Shown: positions 35,726 to 48,999 of the stretch, piece after piece
Position numbering within the stretch: the stretch's first letter is position 1
How the letters are laid out: each line of letters begins with the position of its first letter
The notes under the pieces: generated by a model
Seen by the model: only the letters and a program-made list of their open reading frames with translations
What the model was told of the DNA's origin: nothing
Databases searched by the model: none
Origin: Phoebastria nigripes
Lineage: Eukaryota > Chordata > Aves > Procellariiformes > Diomedeidae
Length of the DNA stretch: 64,000 bases
Assembly: GCA_035582835.1 (NCBI GenBank)
Contig: JAYKAV010003486.1
Location: 71,444-135,443 of the forward strand
Direction of reading: 5' to 3'
Position numbers and translations under genes: made by a program

Positions 35726-36789
35726 GGCATTGTAGGCAAACCAGGTGGCTTCTAAAAGATAGTATTGTCAGAAGACTTTCCCTTTTCCCTTTTTCCTCCT
35801 TCTGTGTTGCCTTCAATGGAAGCAAAACCATTCTGAACATTCTTGAAGATCCCATCCTAAATAACTGCCTAACTTCTAGTTTGGGAGGAGGAAGGCTAAT
35901 AGGCTCTGAGTACTAAAGGATGATAATAATAATTAGCGTTAGCTGTTGTCAGTTGTTTGCCTTTTTTTGCCTTTCAGCCAGACATCCTGTAGTCTTTGAG
36001 GTATTTATTGTTGTGGCATTCCGTACAGCGCACATAAAATGTGGGAACTGATACACACATAAGGGAAGTAATTTAATAAAGTAATTGAAAAGAGTGGATT
36101 CAAAACTGGGAATAGAAATGTTCTAGTTCTGTCTTCTGAAAAGAAAATTTCATGAAAGAAGTTACAGCAGTTCTTGAAAATTTCTTCTTTAAAAGTTTTA
36201 TGAAGAAAACTTTCCTTAGCAGGAAATGCACTGTTGCTGTTACTAAAGCTTCTAGTAGCTTAAAGAAACCAACAAGATCTAAGCAAAANGTTACATAATT
36301 TCCTTATTAATTCTGTCCTTCTGTTTCTCTCTTGTGTTCAGCTCTTGTTTTCACTCTCCTTTTGTACTGAATGACAAGGACATAAGGGCAAAGAAGCAAC
36401 ACATCATGCAGGCCTATATGTTTATTATTCAATGCAGTACAAGAGTACTGTGTTGCTTTGCTGAAGAATTACATATTTCTGTATTCTCCATCTTCTAAGT
36501 GTTCTCAGAACAAATTAAGAAATAGGGGCATCCTCTTCCTTGAAGTCATGAATCTGAGTGTGGGATGTTTAGCAGTACCATACTACAAATATCATCAAAA
36601 ACAAAGTTGAGAGTCTCAGGAAATTGACTACATTATCCTCCCCAAATTAATCTAGGCAATGTGAATCCTGACAGGTTTAACTTGTAATTTGAAATTTCCT
36701 GTGATTAAAATTTCTGGCTCTTTCTATGTGATGCTCATATATCCTTACAGGAGAAAGCAGTTGCCTGGATTCCAGTCTATACTTTCATT
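35726..36789. other. gene-free AT-rich stretch
   Basis: Nothing is recognised apart from a short (AAT)n run near 35922-35934 and an ambiguous base at 36290. Confidence 0.55.
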
Positions 36790-37050
36790 TCTTGCCTGAC
36801 ATGCTATGAAAAGTAGTAGATTATTCCACTTTTTCTTAGCAGCAGCAGTTTACATACCTTTGTTCCTCCTTTTCTTATACTGATCAATCTCATGGCTTTT
36901 AATCTCCATAAGTAAAAACTTCTAGGCTGCTGATCACTTCTCATGACTCTCTTCTGAACTTGCCTTTTGATCCATGTCTCTAAATTACAGTGTCCCAGAT
37001 CAACCACAGCACTCCAGCTGAGGTCTTACTGGTGCTGTCTGATGCACCTA
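36790..37050 (-). mobile_element. old, diverged CR1 LINE fragment, minus orientation
   Basis: Read on the minus strand, the segment contains CACCAGTAAGACCTCAGCTG, then GGAGTGCTGTG, then a CAGAAGAGAG stretch and TGATCAGCAGCCTAGAAG. The order and spacing match the part of CR1 ORF2 near its 3' end that I know from older avian copies. Many substitutions and several indels separate it from that consensus, so it is much older than the CR1 at 19.4 kb. Edges are approximate. It lacks the octamer tail, so it is an internal remnant. Confidence 0.7.
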
Positions 37051-38714
37051 GCTGCTTTTCATGTGATACTCCTCTCTTCACAACCCTGCTGAAATCACAT
37101 TGAGATGTTCTTTTTGGATAAGATGAAGATGGTGGCAGCTTATAAGACAGCATCGTTGAATGTATTACCAAAAATTATGCCAAAGCATAGAAGAAATCGG
37201 TCACCTGCTTCAGGCATGGTTCCAGAAGCTATCTCTTTGGAATGGTATAATAGTTGTCGTGGTACCAGCAATGAAATAAATGTCTGTGTCCAATTTTCTT
37301 ACCAATGCTAATCCCATCCTTCCCCAACCTCTGCAGTCAAGCCCATTCAAATCCAATTCTATTACATGAATTGCAAGTCTCAGTGGTTATGCCACTATGT
37401 CCCTTTGCGCCATTTGAAAAGTCATGGAGTTCTTTAACCACTCTGTGGCTGTGTGCAGGTTTGCAGCAAAGGTCTACAGATTATTACTAAACACTTAAAT
37501 GTTTCTGGTAAAAAATCATTAGGTTTATAAGCATAAAAATACCCCAGTGCTCAAAGAGCATGAGAACAAATGTCACACAGCTCCTTGGTAAGCTTCTGTT
37601 ATGATAAAATAAAGGAGTTGATCTTATTTCACTTTTAATAAAAACTTGTCAACTAATGTGACAGCACAAATAGCTAGCAGTGAATGGTCAAAGAGAACAG
37701 CTCCCAGATGACTCATAGTATTTAGACAAACAGTTTGGCTGATTCTATAAGTAAAAAGGAAAACTAGAGTTAAGTCACAGACAGTTTTGTAGACAAAAGC
37801 GCTAGCAGAATTTAAAAAGAATCTAACTGGATTGTTCAACCTTTTCTACTCAGTGGGATCCACTGTATCAAAGAAAGGAATAGCTGCCTTCATCTTTCAG
37901 AAATCTGATAGTGGATATCACAAAAAACAAGCATCTTGAAAAACTGTTCAAGTAAAAGGCTTACCAAATCAATAAGGAGAATTTTGGAAAGAGGAATTTA
38001 GAAAATGAATAATCACTTAGTAAGCTTGAGACAACATCTGGACCTATATGATAATATCAGCCCTACTGCAAAGGCATCCCTAAAGCCTGCTGGATTTAGA
38101 GTTCTCCTGAACAATCAATATGAATGGAAAGGAACCTGATAAACTGAGGAACAACCTCTTTCCAGTTAAGAAGCAGAGGTCTCTCTCTCTTTTGATTTGA
38201 CCCTAAATAGGGCAAGGGGAGATTTACAAGTTGTTTTAGTAGAAAAAGTATGATAATTCTTTATTCCCTTGTATCTCAAGAGCTAAAAATAAGGCTGAAG
38301 TTATTGGTGTTACTCAAGTTGCTACAAAGATGTTAAATTAATCATTTAGTTTTACTTTTTTACTTACAATTAACCTGACTCACAGAGGTCTTCTATGTAC
38401 AGCTCCACCCTTCCCCATGTAAGCCCTTGCTGCACTTTACTAACGAGCGTGTCCAGCTCTGTGAACAGAGTTTGTACACTTTTACGTGGTGCTTGAGCAA
38501 TTAATAAAACCAGGTTTCTCTGAAAGCTCTGTTTCACTAGCTTTAAATGACTGGAACAAAAAGAAACATTGAAAGCAAGATAGTGACTTCAGCAGGAGCT
38601 AATGATAAAGTTGCTCTCATTTCCAGAAAGTAAAAAGGTCAGATTATAAAAAGGGTTAAATCACAACTTTAGTATTGCTTTTGGTGGAATTTGCCAGTTT
38701 ATTCTTAAGTTCCT

Positions 38715-38720
<6 letters not shown>
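37051..38720. other. gene-free AT-rich stretch
   Basis: No gene or element is recognised. A (CT)5-type run lies near 38180-38190. Confidence 0.55.

Positions 38721-38752
<32 letters not shown>
38721..38752 (+). repeat. (TC)16 microsatellite
   Basis: Thirty-two bases of uninterrupted TC. Read on the minus strand it codes for alternating Glu-Arg within a chance frame (38656-38883). Its purity and length make it likely to vary between individuals. Confidence 0.97.
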
Positions 38753-38755
<3 letters not shown>

Positions 38756-39539
38756 ATCTTTAACTTGATCTCTGTCAGTGAGATGATGTGATGGTCTTTT
38801 GAACCTTTAAAATTCTTATATGACTGTCTTGCCTGGGTGGTTGCTTCAGCGTTAGCTGGAAGGGTGGATCCAATCCTTTCCACCCCTCATGTAGTCCTTG
38901 GGACTGCAGTAGGTTTGATATGTAAAGAAATGAAGCTGTGAAGGAGAATGGTAGACAAATCTACCAAGTGTTATGCCTGTTCTTAGATGCTCTATCTCTT
39001 TTTGAAGAATTATACAGATTATTGAGAATCAAACAGATAAAATAAATGGCCATGTTATCTGTATCTGCATGAACTGTCCAGAGATCACCCAGTAGTTTAG
39101 TTGACTGTTGAATGTATGTGCTCTACAGCTTGCAATCAAATTAATCTGTTTTGCTTTAAATTTGTTTTGCTGCAAATAAAGTCACATACAATGGCAAAGT
39201 CACCAAAATTCATATTCTTACCTAAAGCTACTAGAATACAATACCAGAAAACTCTTGGAGTTGTCAGAAATCTGCCTTTAAGGTACTGCAGAAATAAGCT
39301 TGACTTTAATTCTTTCTTTTTTTTTTAATTTGTCAATGCCAGCATGAAGATGTGTATTTCTTTTCTTTCTGACATTCCTGTAAAGGACATACAACTCAGC
39401 ATAAAACGTTTTACCATTTTCTACATTTGTGCCTCCCAAATATTAACATACTAACATGCAAGATACCAACATGCCAGTTCCAGGTCTACATTTTTTTCTC
39501 AGATACACAAAAAGCTGAAGTACTCAAAGAGTCTTAGCG
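38753..39539. other. gene-free AT-rich stretch
   Basis: Nothing recognised except a short T run at about 39319-39328. Confidence 0.55.
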
Positions 39540-39612
39540 AGTTTAAATCAACATAGCTCCACTGGTTTTAATGAAGTTATGCTAATTTACACTAGCAGAG
39601 GATGTACTAAAT
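39540..39612. mobile_element. ancient MITE-like palindromic relic
   Basis: The left arm (aaatcaacatagct, from 39545) pairs imperfectly with the right arm (agttatgctaattt), around a core ccactggttttaatgaag. The right side continues acactagcagaggat. This layout resembles, from memory, a short palindromic repeat found in many turtle, crocodile and bird genomes. No terminal duplication is visible at this age and no coding capacity exists. Confidence 0.6.
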
Positions 39613-42600
39613 CTCTCAGGAGCAAATGTTGCCTTTGATTACATTTTGCTGTTAGGTATAAGCATTGTTCCATTCCAACACAATCACTGCCTATTGTTCT
39701 TTCTATATACATGTATTCTCTTTAAAGTAAGCAATCATTACATGGTTTTGAATGTTCCTTGCCTATGTAAGTCCTTATAAAGACACTTCTGAAATCACTT
39801 ACGTTTAATAGGGCTTGAAAAGATACAAAGGATCTAAATAAATTCCAAGGTTGCCTTAAACTATTTCAGATTTTTCAAATCTTACCATTGGGCTAAGTCT
39901 CTATGAGCACATGTTAAGCTTGACAAGAGCATGGAAACATGCTCCAGTCATACTGGGAGCAAGAGCTGCAGCTGAATGTTGAACACCAGAGTACAATTAC
40001 TACTTTTCAATGCTGGTTAAAAATGTCTTAGCTAATAGCAGTGACAAAAATAAAGCTACAGTAAATTCCTCAGCAGAATTACAAGTAAGTGTCTAGAAGC
40101 TCACATTTCTGGTCATTAGCTGTGTTTGGCATCAATTAGGGTAGCAGAAAGCATTTAGCTGCATAGTATGAAATGAAGTAAACAGCATGACTAATATTAA
40201 ATAAAGACACTTACGAGTAGGGAAATAGTTGAGATAAAGAACTGCCAAAATTTAAGATAGTATCAAGCAGTAATGACCCATATATCGCTTTCCTTATTAA
40301 AGTACTGCTATGTGGGGCAAGATCAGATTGAGGAAGGTTGAGTTTACTTACACAAAAGGTTTGCATTCCAAACTGACAACACAGAAGAGACAAGTATTGA
40401 AGAAGAGGCAGTAGAAATACACTGCTTCCCCCAGCTTGTAAACAGGGGAAAGGTGAGGCAGGAGTGTGATGTGCTGAAAGTGGTCCAAGAGGTTTGTGGA
40501 AGAAAGAGAAAAGTAAACAAAATTTCAGTGCCAGACACTCAGCAGAAGGCTGTACCTTGCTTTCTGATGTAATACTCAAGTCAGAGTCTCTGTTGTCCTT
40601 GAGGGCAACCTGAATTAATCTTTATTCTTCATTGATCCTAAAGCATCTAAACCCCGGCCATTGATATAATTTGCCATAGCCTCAGGTTTGCTTTATATTG
40701 TGTCTTGCTACAACCTAGATGGCAAGAAATCATTGAGTGAAAGCAATTTTTGGGGCATGCCCCTTTCCTCTATTATTTGCCCTTGGTATACTCTCTAAAA
40801 TAGGGTTTAAATACTGGTTGTTAGCAAGAGAATTCTGTGTGCTCACTTGGAAGTCTTTATGCAAGGAAACTTCCTTCCTGTCTGCCTATTTTCTCAGAGA
40901 AGTAGAAGAAAAGGAAAGGATTATTCAACGTAACCAAGGTTTCAAAATCAAGTTCAAAAATAAATATCTGCAAGAAAGGAGGGGAGAAAAGAGAAAAAAG
41001 CTGGAGTAAAGCTATCAAATGGTACTTGTGTGGCATGTGTTTTTAGAAGATGAAGGAATAAGAACCTGAAAAGCAGAGCAGACATTTTTTCTGAAATAAT
41101 GAGAAGGTGTAATCCTAACATTTACCAATTCACTAGCTGGATGTAGAAGCTTATTTAGAATTTTTATCTTCCTCCCAGAGTTATACTGCAGGCCCAGTTT
41201 GCTTCAGCAGCTTTTCAACTGTGTTGTGCTGTGCAAAAAAAATCTAACAAGAAATTAAGATGAAATAACCTAATAATAGAATATACTTCCACTTTCACAG
41301 ATCTCTCTAACCTCTGTATGCAGGGATGGTTTCACCCACCACTGAAACGGGCTGAAAGGGAGTGAGTGAGACCATATCAAATTGAAATCCCAAGGCTTTT
41401 TAGGTAGCGAAGAGGTAATCACCTTCATTGGAATTTGTCCAGGACACAGAGGCTATTAGAGCACCATTTCACAACTGCTATGGGATTGTCAGTGACAAAA
41501 GAAGCTCTTTTTTTGCATCATCCAAAGGATGACACTGTTAGTAGAACAGTGACTCGAATCTGTCTTGTTCTCTTGTTTAAGTAATGACCTGGCTTGACCT
41601 CTTTTAACACAGGAGATCTAACAGGCTCGCAGCCTTAGGTGAACTAGTATGGCTGTAGGCTTGCTGCCAGACAAGAGTTGCTGAACCTTGTAAAGAAATC
41701 TAGCTGGAATAATTGGAAGCCACACTTTTCATGAAGAATTATTAGCGTGTATTTTGGTCTGCATTTAAGTAGTTTTGTCAGATCAGCATTCCTAAAAGAG
41801 AAAAAGACAAAGAATCGCAGTTACGTACATAACAGTTGTCATTGGAAAAAACCTTCAGAAACCCAGGCTTTGTCTGAAAAGATTCAATACTTTATATAGC
41901 GGATATCATATAATGCCTATTGTATAGTTATCTAGGTGACTAGTGGAATATTTTAATATATGCAGAACCCTATGAAATTTGCACTAAAGAGTCCAAACTT
42001 CCCATGGTATCTCTCCCTTTGTTTCAGAGTGTTTGAGTGCATGAGAAAATGCAAACTAGCTCATTCCGAATCACAGAAACTGAAGGCTATTGATCTTACT
42101 AGCTCTCCTTCTGCCAACATGCCACTGCATCTTACATTAGAATCCATATCCTTTTTTCTATTTCTCCTTTACATATCTGAAAAGTTTCCTGTAGCAGACT
42201 ATTTACAAAACAACNGATTGGGCTGTCAGTGAACTTTCCTAATAGCCTTCTTTAATTTTCCTTTTTTCTTTCAAGCCCATGTTTCCTAGTCACAACTCTT
42301 TAGACAATCCTAAATAACTCTGGTCTTCTCTTTATTTGCCATTTCTTTTCCCAGAACATTTGTACATGATAATCAAATTCCCTTACTCAATTTCCTGTAC
42401 TGTAGTTGGTAATATCAGATTCAAAACTTAACCTATTAATGGATTTTGTTGGTCTTAGGATATATATGAACTTATTATCACTTCCTGAAATTGCAGAGAT
42501 CAGATCGGATTATTTCACATAAACTCACCAGAGATGGCCATCTTCCTCATTTTTGAAAGCTCGACCATGACCTTGGCACCACTTACCTCCAGACAGTTGT

Positions 42601-43392
42601 AATTAGTATAATTTGTAGTTGATCATTAATTGGATCCTGTATTAGTGAGGAACCATCAGAAAGTGGCAGAACCACAGCATGTCCCTTCTTCCTTTTCCTT
42701 ACTAACATGCCCTGAAATTTCTGGTGACAGTTTGCACGGAAAAACCCGAAGGTTTTGACAAGTGGCATTTGTTTCATTAAAATACTTGTAGTCCTCCCCA
42801 TATCTGTCACACCCAGCCTTCCTAGCTATAGCTTAGATATAGCTAAAATAAACAGCATACTTTTCTCAGCATACTACAGTGCTGTGAACAAGCAAGGAAA
42901 ACAAGTGAAAGGGGAGGAAGTACGTGGGCCTGAGGAGAGCATTCTAGGAAGCTGCAAGCGTGCACAGGTAATCTATTTTGCCCAGCTAAAACTCAGTAGA
43001 CCCTGACCAAGGGAATTAGAAAAGTATGTTATGTGTGTGAGGCCCTCTACACCAAATACAAGGGAAAAACCAGAAACTGTGAAGTATACAAATCCAGAAC
43101 AAAATGGAGAACGCTGCGCAATAGGGACAGCTTTGCCCTGTTAGCAATGGTAATTGGGGAAGAGCCTTTAAGATTATAATAGTATGAAGATAAAGACGAC
43201 CTGTGAAGTGAGAAAAACATGATAAAGCTTCCTCTTCAAAATAATTTCTAAGCATTCATTTTCTTTTACTTTAGTTGATTGATTTCACTCATAAAATAAA
43301 ATTGTCCAACTTCGAATATATTGGCCATTTTAAAACTGTACTGTGCATTGTGGTAAGCACACTAACAAGCTAGTTCTGTAGCAATTGACTTC
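39613..43392. other. gene-free AT-rich stretch
   Basis: No gene is supported. A GA-rich segment lies at about 40890-41007. A small hairpin (tagctata ... tatagcta) lies near 42823-42845. A minus-strand frame of 122 codons at 40211-40579 has no recognised motif. One ambiguous base lies at 42215. Confidence 0.55.
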
Positions 43393-43516
43393 CAAACAGC
43401 TAAAGATTTAAGTATGTGCTTAATTTTCAGCATGTTAGAAATCCTACTGAAGCCGAGGGGGATTATTCACCTACTTAAATTTTGTACAACTTTATGTATT
43501 TTGCTGAATTAGAGCC
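43393..43516. mobile_element. ancient MITE-like palindromic relic, second type
   Basis: Left sequence (cagctaaagatttaagtatg) and right sequence (ctacttaaat ... ttttgctg) form long imperfect inverted arms around the centre cctactgaagccgagggg, and the right end reads gctgaattagagcc. The plan matches another short palindromic family that I recall from sauropsid genomes, whose arms contain variants of agcatgtgcttaa. Many substitutions indicate great age. It is different from the relic at 39.5 kb. Confidence 0.6.
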
Positions 43517-46500
43517 AACAAGATATTAAATTCATCCTGAAACAGCCTAAAGTGCTTTCAGGAAACATAAAGTATATGCATTCAACCCTGTGTAACAAAG
43601 GAGAATTTGCGGTAGAATAGAGCAGTCCATTACTATATTGCCAATCTAGCTAGCATGACTGATGGATTTATCATTTCTGGTGTGATCCAGCGCAATTCAA
43701 ATCAGAATTTTTCTTAGTAGCAAATTTAAGTTGAAACAGCTATTAATACAGCATTCAATAAATTTAAGTAGTTATTTAATGACCTTTGAAACAAGGACTT
43801 CTTTTTATTACATGTATGTCAGTATAGTGACTAGCACTATGAGCCTTTATTTTTGATAATGGTTTCAGGTTCTGTTAATATTTTTAATGAAACATGAATT
43901 ATTGACATGAAATTATAATTTGTATGAGCAATAGAATAACAGCACTGTCAGGTTTACAGCCCTCCCTAGGAAAACATTAGGAATTTTGTTTAGCTTCAGC
44001 TGTATAGAGAAATATGCTTTATTAAATGCATTCTTCCAGAATTTTGTTTCTTCTTCTAAGCAATGTTAACCATGTCTTAGACTGCCAAGCTTAAGCCCGG
44101 TAGGCTGCAGATGNTGTGGTGCCAGCAGGTCTGTACAATAAAAATGAAGCAATAGTGGCCATTTAAATGTGTACTACAGCATGGCTAGCTAGACTGTCTT
44201 TCAAAGAGAAAAATGTAAGGTAACGTAAGTGAAATATCATATTCAATCATTTATGAAGAATAAACAGGGCAGCATTTCCTTTTTGCTCTCCAGTGTGTAC
44301 TCGGCATGCTCTTGTGAGTTGTGGCATAGCATTTCATTTACAAAAAAATGAAGTGAAATATCAAAATAATTGTTTACCTTCTTTGGATGGNCTCAAAGTA
44401 TGTTGGATATATTTTCAAAACCCTGTACTTCCCAGGAGAAGGGAGCAAATGAGTAAGAGATTTCAAAAGAACATTAAGCAGAAAAATGATTTGTATATGT
44501 GCAACGTGATACCTCATTGCACTGCATGTAATAATAATGCATCAATGTGTGGGCAGCAATACTGTGTATTTATCATGACTCCATAGTTTGTATACTTGAT
44601 GAAGTCAACAGTCTGGTTTGATTCTGGTGAACTCTTGTGTGGCTGTGAGGTGCAGTGTGCTTGAGTAATTTTCTTATGTGAAAAATCAGGTAAATAAAAT
44701 AGTCAGGGGCACAGCTTTACAGGAAATAAAATAAGGATCTTAGCTTGTCCTCACAATGAATCCCAACTAATCTTTCCTAAGGCCTGAGGCAGTCTGATAA
44801 AATTCATTCTCTTTTCTCCTCCTTTCTCACTCATAACTCACCTCATTCTTCAGACTCCCTGCTTCAAGTTTAAAAAGGGTAGTGCCAAGGTGTGATGAGA
44901 AGCAGTTCTTACGGTTTTCAAATTTCAACAGAAACAGTAAATACTGGAAATTTACCTCTCCTCCAAAAAAATGTAACGCTGTTGAATCTTGTATCAAAAT
45001 GCTAAAAGCTAAATGATGGAAAGGTTTACTTAATAACAAGAAATTATGTTAATTACACACATTGAATGATTACTGTACAACATGATAACATTGATACGCA
45101 GATTTTTAAACCTACTTTGTGGTAACCAAACTACAGAAAGCGTTGCATTGAAATGCAGGAAGCATCACTTTTTGCAGGCTTACACTCATTACCCTGGTAG
45201 ACTTACAGGCTGCAGTCGTCAGTATATGTCTTAATCCTGACAAAAGCAGGGTGTATATTCCAGATTCTTCCTGTGTGAAGAGGTTGTGACTTAGTAAAAC
45301 CATCAGTTGTCTTTGGGAAGAGAGGAGTTTGTGTGAATTCTTAACCTTTCATAAACCCTGGTGCCCAGCCATTCATTAAAGAGGGAGTACCTCACTTGAC
45401 AAGACAACTACGTCTGAAGTCCAAGGGTGTACAATGGCTTTGCAATTGCAAGACACCATGAAGCATGTTTTCCTACAGATTTTGCTCTGTTTATTAACCA
45501 GCAGATCAGACGAGTCAGAGGAGGCATGACTTTATGTAGAGCTGTGGTTATGACTCATCAACACACCTCTAGTAGGTATGTTATTTATGTCACATAGCTG
45601 GCCATGTTTTCAAAAATTTAGCTAAACCTTAGTTCTGAGTACTTTCATAAAAACAGAAATATGTGAATACTTCAGGTGAAAAGTAATACTCCATAATAAT
45701 GAGATCATATTCTATTATTTGATTTTCCTTCAGTCAACAAATAATATCTCAACTATACTCTCAATCTTCCTAACTTGAGAAAATCTCCATACCCAAAGAA
45801 CTTTTATATGCAAGAGGGTAAACCTCAGTTCATATTAATGTTACTGTTACTTTAGGGCAACCCTTCATTTTTTAAATAGTTCCATATTACTATCAAGTAT
45901 TTCTAAACTATTACATGAAAGCAATAATGTAGTTAATGGTTATTATCANGCAGATAAGTCTTTGTTAGACAACTGAGTCTCCAGATCTCAGCAAGGCTGA
46001 GATACTTAACTTCTGGAAGGATTGTAATATATACGGTTTAAAGTTATAATGGGGAACTTCCAGTGACTTTCAGGTTAATTTGTGACAAAATAGTTTCATC
46101 TTTTTTCCTTCTGCTGATTAGAATAAGAAGAGGTTTTATTCTTGACTGAAACAGCTATGACAGAAGAAAGCCATAATAATGTCAGTTACACTATGTTTTC
46201 AGCAGTTCAGTTTCCTTTGCTCCTGGGAAGTGATTCTATTATATTCACTGTTCATATGGCTATTTCCGAACAAATATCATTCTTACCATGGAGAAAATAA
46301 GGAATAGGAAAAAGTGGAAGGACCAACAGAGTGGAAAACCAGAGCTGCAAAAATTTATGTACCACACCACATTTTAATGATTTCATATTTAATTATTTAT
46401 TATTATTAATAAATTTCNGCTGGCACCAGAAATGTATGTAATGTATGAAATTGGTTCAGATCCAATTCAAGAAAAAATAAGTTTAAACTATTTTTCTTTA

Positions 46501-48999
46501 AATTAATATTCAGTTCAACTCCTTATTACAAATTTTGAGGGATTTAAACTGATTTTGAAANATAGTCAGACCATGAGGTCCTGGTCTAACAAATCACACA
46601 AGCCCTTAGAAAACTTTCCATTTGTTCTGTAGACTTCAGTTCAAAGTTTTGTGTGAGCCTACAAACACAAAAGGAAATTGTGGGCATGTGATTGATTCTG
46701 TTTTCAAATATACTGATTTTGCATGAAAGCAATTTCACTGAAGCCAAACATTAAAAGGAAAAAATGTGTTCATTTTTGCAGTGAAAAATGGTTTATCCAT
46801 AGTAACAGAGCAAGTCAGTAGCAAAACTAGTAGTAGGTGAAAGAGTTGTGAGCTTTTTATACCAGCAGATTCAATCGCAAATGAAATGAAGATAAAACAT
46901 CTTAGACCCTTTGATTTCAATTACACTATTAACTTGTATTTCAGTGAACACAGATTTCATTTCAAACTCCTAAGTATCTCTTTATTTCATTATGATGATT
47001 TGCTCAGCTATTGGATCACTAGCCTATGGATTGGATCTCTAGCTATGGAATTTGGTCTCAATGTTTTTAAGCACCCAAACAGGCACTTACTGTTGACTAA
47101 GTAAGAGTCCCACAGTCGGAGACTAATAGCCACTATTTATCTACAGCAGAGAAACCTTCATGGCAGCCTCAGTTTAAATTTCCTTGAGCCTGTAGTATTA
47201 ATCCTGCTAAATTACTGGTCCCCTGTATCAGAGGGGTGAAAGTAGTTCCATTCCTGTGCCTTCCATCTGAGGTATCCTTGTCAATAAAGAGGGTCACTAA
47301 TATGAACTGATGTTTTTCTTGTTAGTGTTTGGTGAGGTATCCAGTAGCTACTGGCCCCCAGATAGGCAACTTGTTTCAGGAATGGGTTTCCTAAAAAAAT
47401 GAGGTGCAGCTGATGAACTGATATGGATTTCAATCTGTTGAAAAGGTGTTAACAGCCCATCACTGAGTCTGATCAGGACCAGAGGTGGTGTTTACATTTG
47501 TGAAATTAAACCGCACTGAGATTTCAGTGACTGATAGTTGTGAAAATTTATGGCCAGTAAACAGAACCTCTGAAAAAAACCTGGAACTGAGTGCCAGGCA
47601 GCTTCAGCTGTTACAAATACAAATTTACTTTGCCCATTCTGAAACATTATGTTTCTGTTTCCTCTTTCCATCAGACTTGCACAAAGCAGTTGACTCTTCA
47701 TGGAAGATAAATTGAGAGAGATCTATAAGGGATTCAAGCTTAGTAATGCCAAAGCTCAGCAGTTAAGAGAGAGGGTAAATCTGATGAAAATGAGTGAAAG
47801 AGGCTTCCAGGAGATTGTAGTCTTCTCCACCCACTGTAAAACTCCATCTGATACAAGTCAGACTCAGTAGCTGAGTCTTTTCTTCTTTAGTAAACTGGAT
47901 AGGGTGGTGTGTCTTTTTCAGGGCCTTTGAGCCCTCTGTGCAAAAGCTCAAGTCTCCAACCATTTTTTATAATAAAAAAGTATTGCTTATCAAATTGGTC
48001 ATGGAATATTTAATAATCCTTCCTGGTCAAGGCTTTGGTTGTATAACTTACTCAAAAGATGATGAATTAATATAATATAAAAAGTGTGACTTCATTGTGT
48101 TTTCAATATTTTATGAATTGGGACTCTTGGAGTTACATTCATCAGGAATTCTTAAAAAGNATGACTCCTGAAAAGCGGCGCTCTCACTTACTTTCTCCCC
48201 GTTATTTTATTTATTCGTTATCTGTACACAGACTTCAAAATGTTACTGCATTATCATACTTCTGACTTCTCCAGACTAGCACATGCATGGAGATACACGC
48301 AGGGCAATCAAAGCATTTTCTCACATTTTTTGACAGGAAATTACCTTCCAGTTATGCAAATTACCCAAATCAAGTTGATAAATGCAAGTGTGAACAACAA
48401 GGAAGAATTCTTTGGAACTCATTCAGGTTATCATATTCATCATCCTCACTGTTAGTCTGTGGTCCATTGGAGCTCCCAGTATGTTTGTACTATTTCCTTT
48501 ATTTTCTGTTTCTTGTTATTTATCTTTTCTTTGTTGTTTTATCTTTGTTACCGTCAGTCAGCCTGACAATAATGTATATAAAAGCATTAAAGAAACAAAT
48601 AGTTGTAAGGGCATCTCTTGGCTGATAACTAGAGAAAGAGAGGTTGTATCTTTCTACAACAATTTACGGTTTTACTGACAGCATAATTCACTGTAACTTC
48701 ACGGTTCCTAGCTAGGAGAGAAGAAATAGTCTGGCTAACATTACTAGAAATAGAGAAAGAGACCAAAGTATTTAGGGAAAATCAGAAAAGGTATAAGAAA
48801 TGTAGATTTTATAAGGTTGCACATGGTGTGAGGTAGATCCTCAGTATATAAACTATAAGTATGCTGATTTATATTAGGAAAGAAGATGTCCCTGTAAACA
48901 CAGCACCAATTATGATAGATCAAGTGTGCCCATGATAACTACTAAATCATACAAATATTTTTATTCATAGTTTTGCCTCAAATGTCTGGAGTTTTAGTT
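43517..48999. other. gene-free AT-rich stretch
   Basis: No exon, RNA gene or recognised element is seen. A short (ATT)n-like run lies near 46395-46410. Ambiguous bases occur at 44114, 44391, about 45950, 46418, 46561 and 48160. Confidence 0.55.

Noticed and set aside
35310..35855. Frames on both strands in the GC-rich patch
   Set aside because: Stop codons are scarce in GC-rich DNA, and overlapping frames on opposite strands without motifs are expected there.
38656..38883. Minus-strand frame with repeated Glu-Arg
   Set aside because: The repeat is the translation of the (TC)16 microsatellite.
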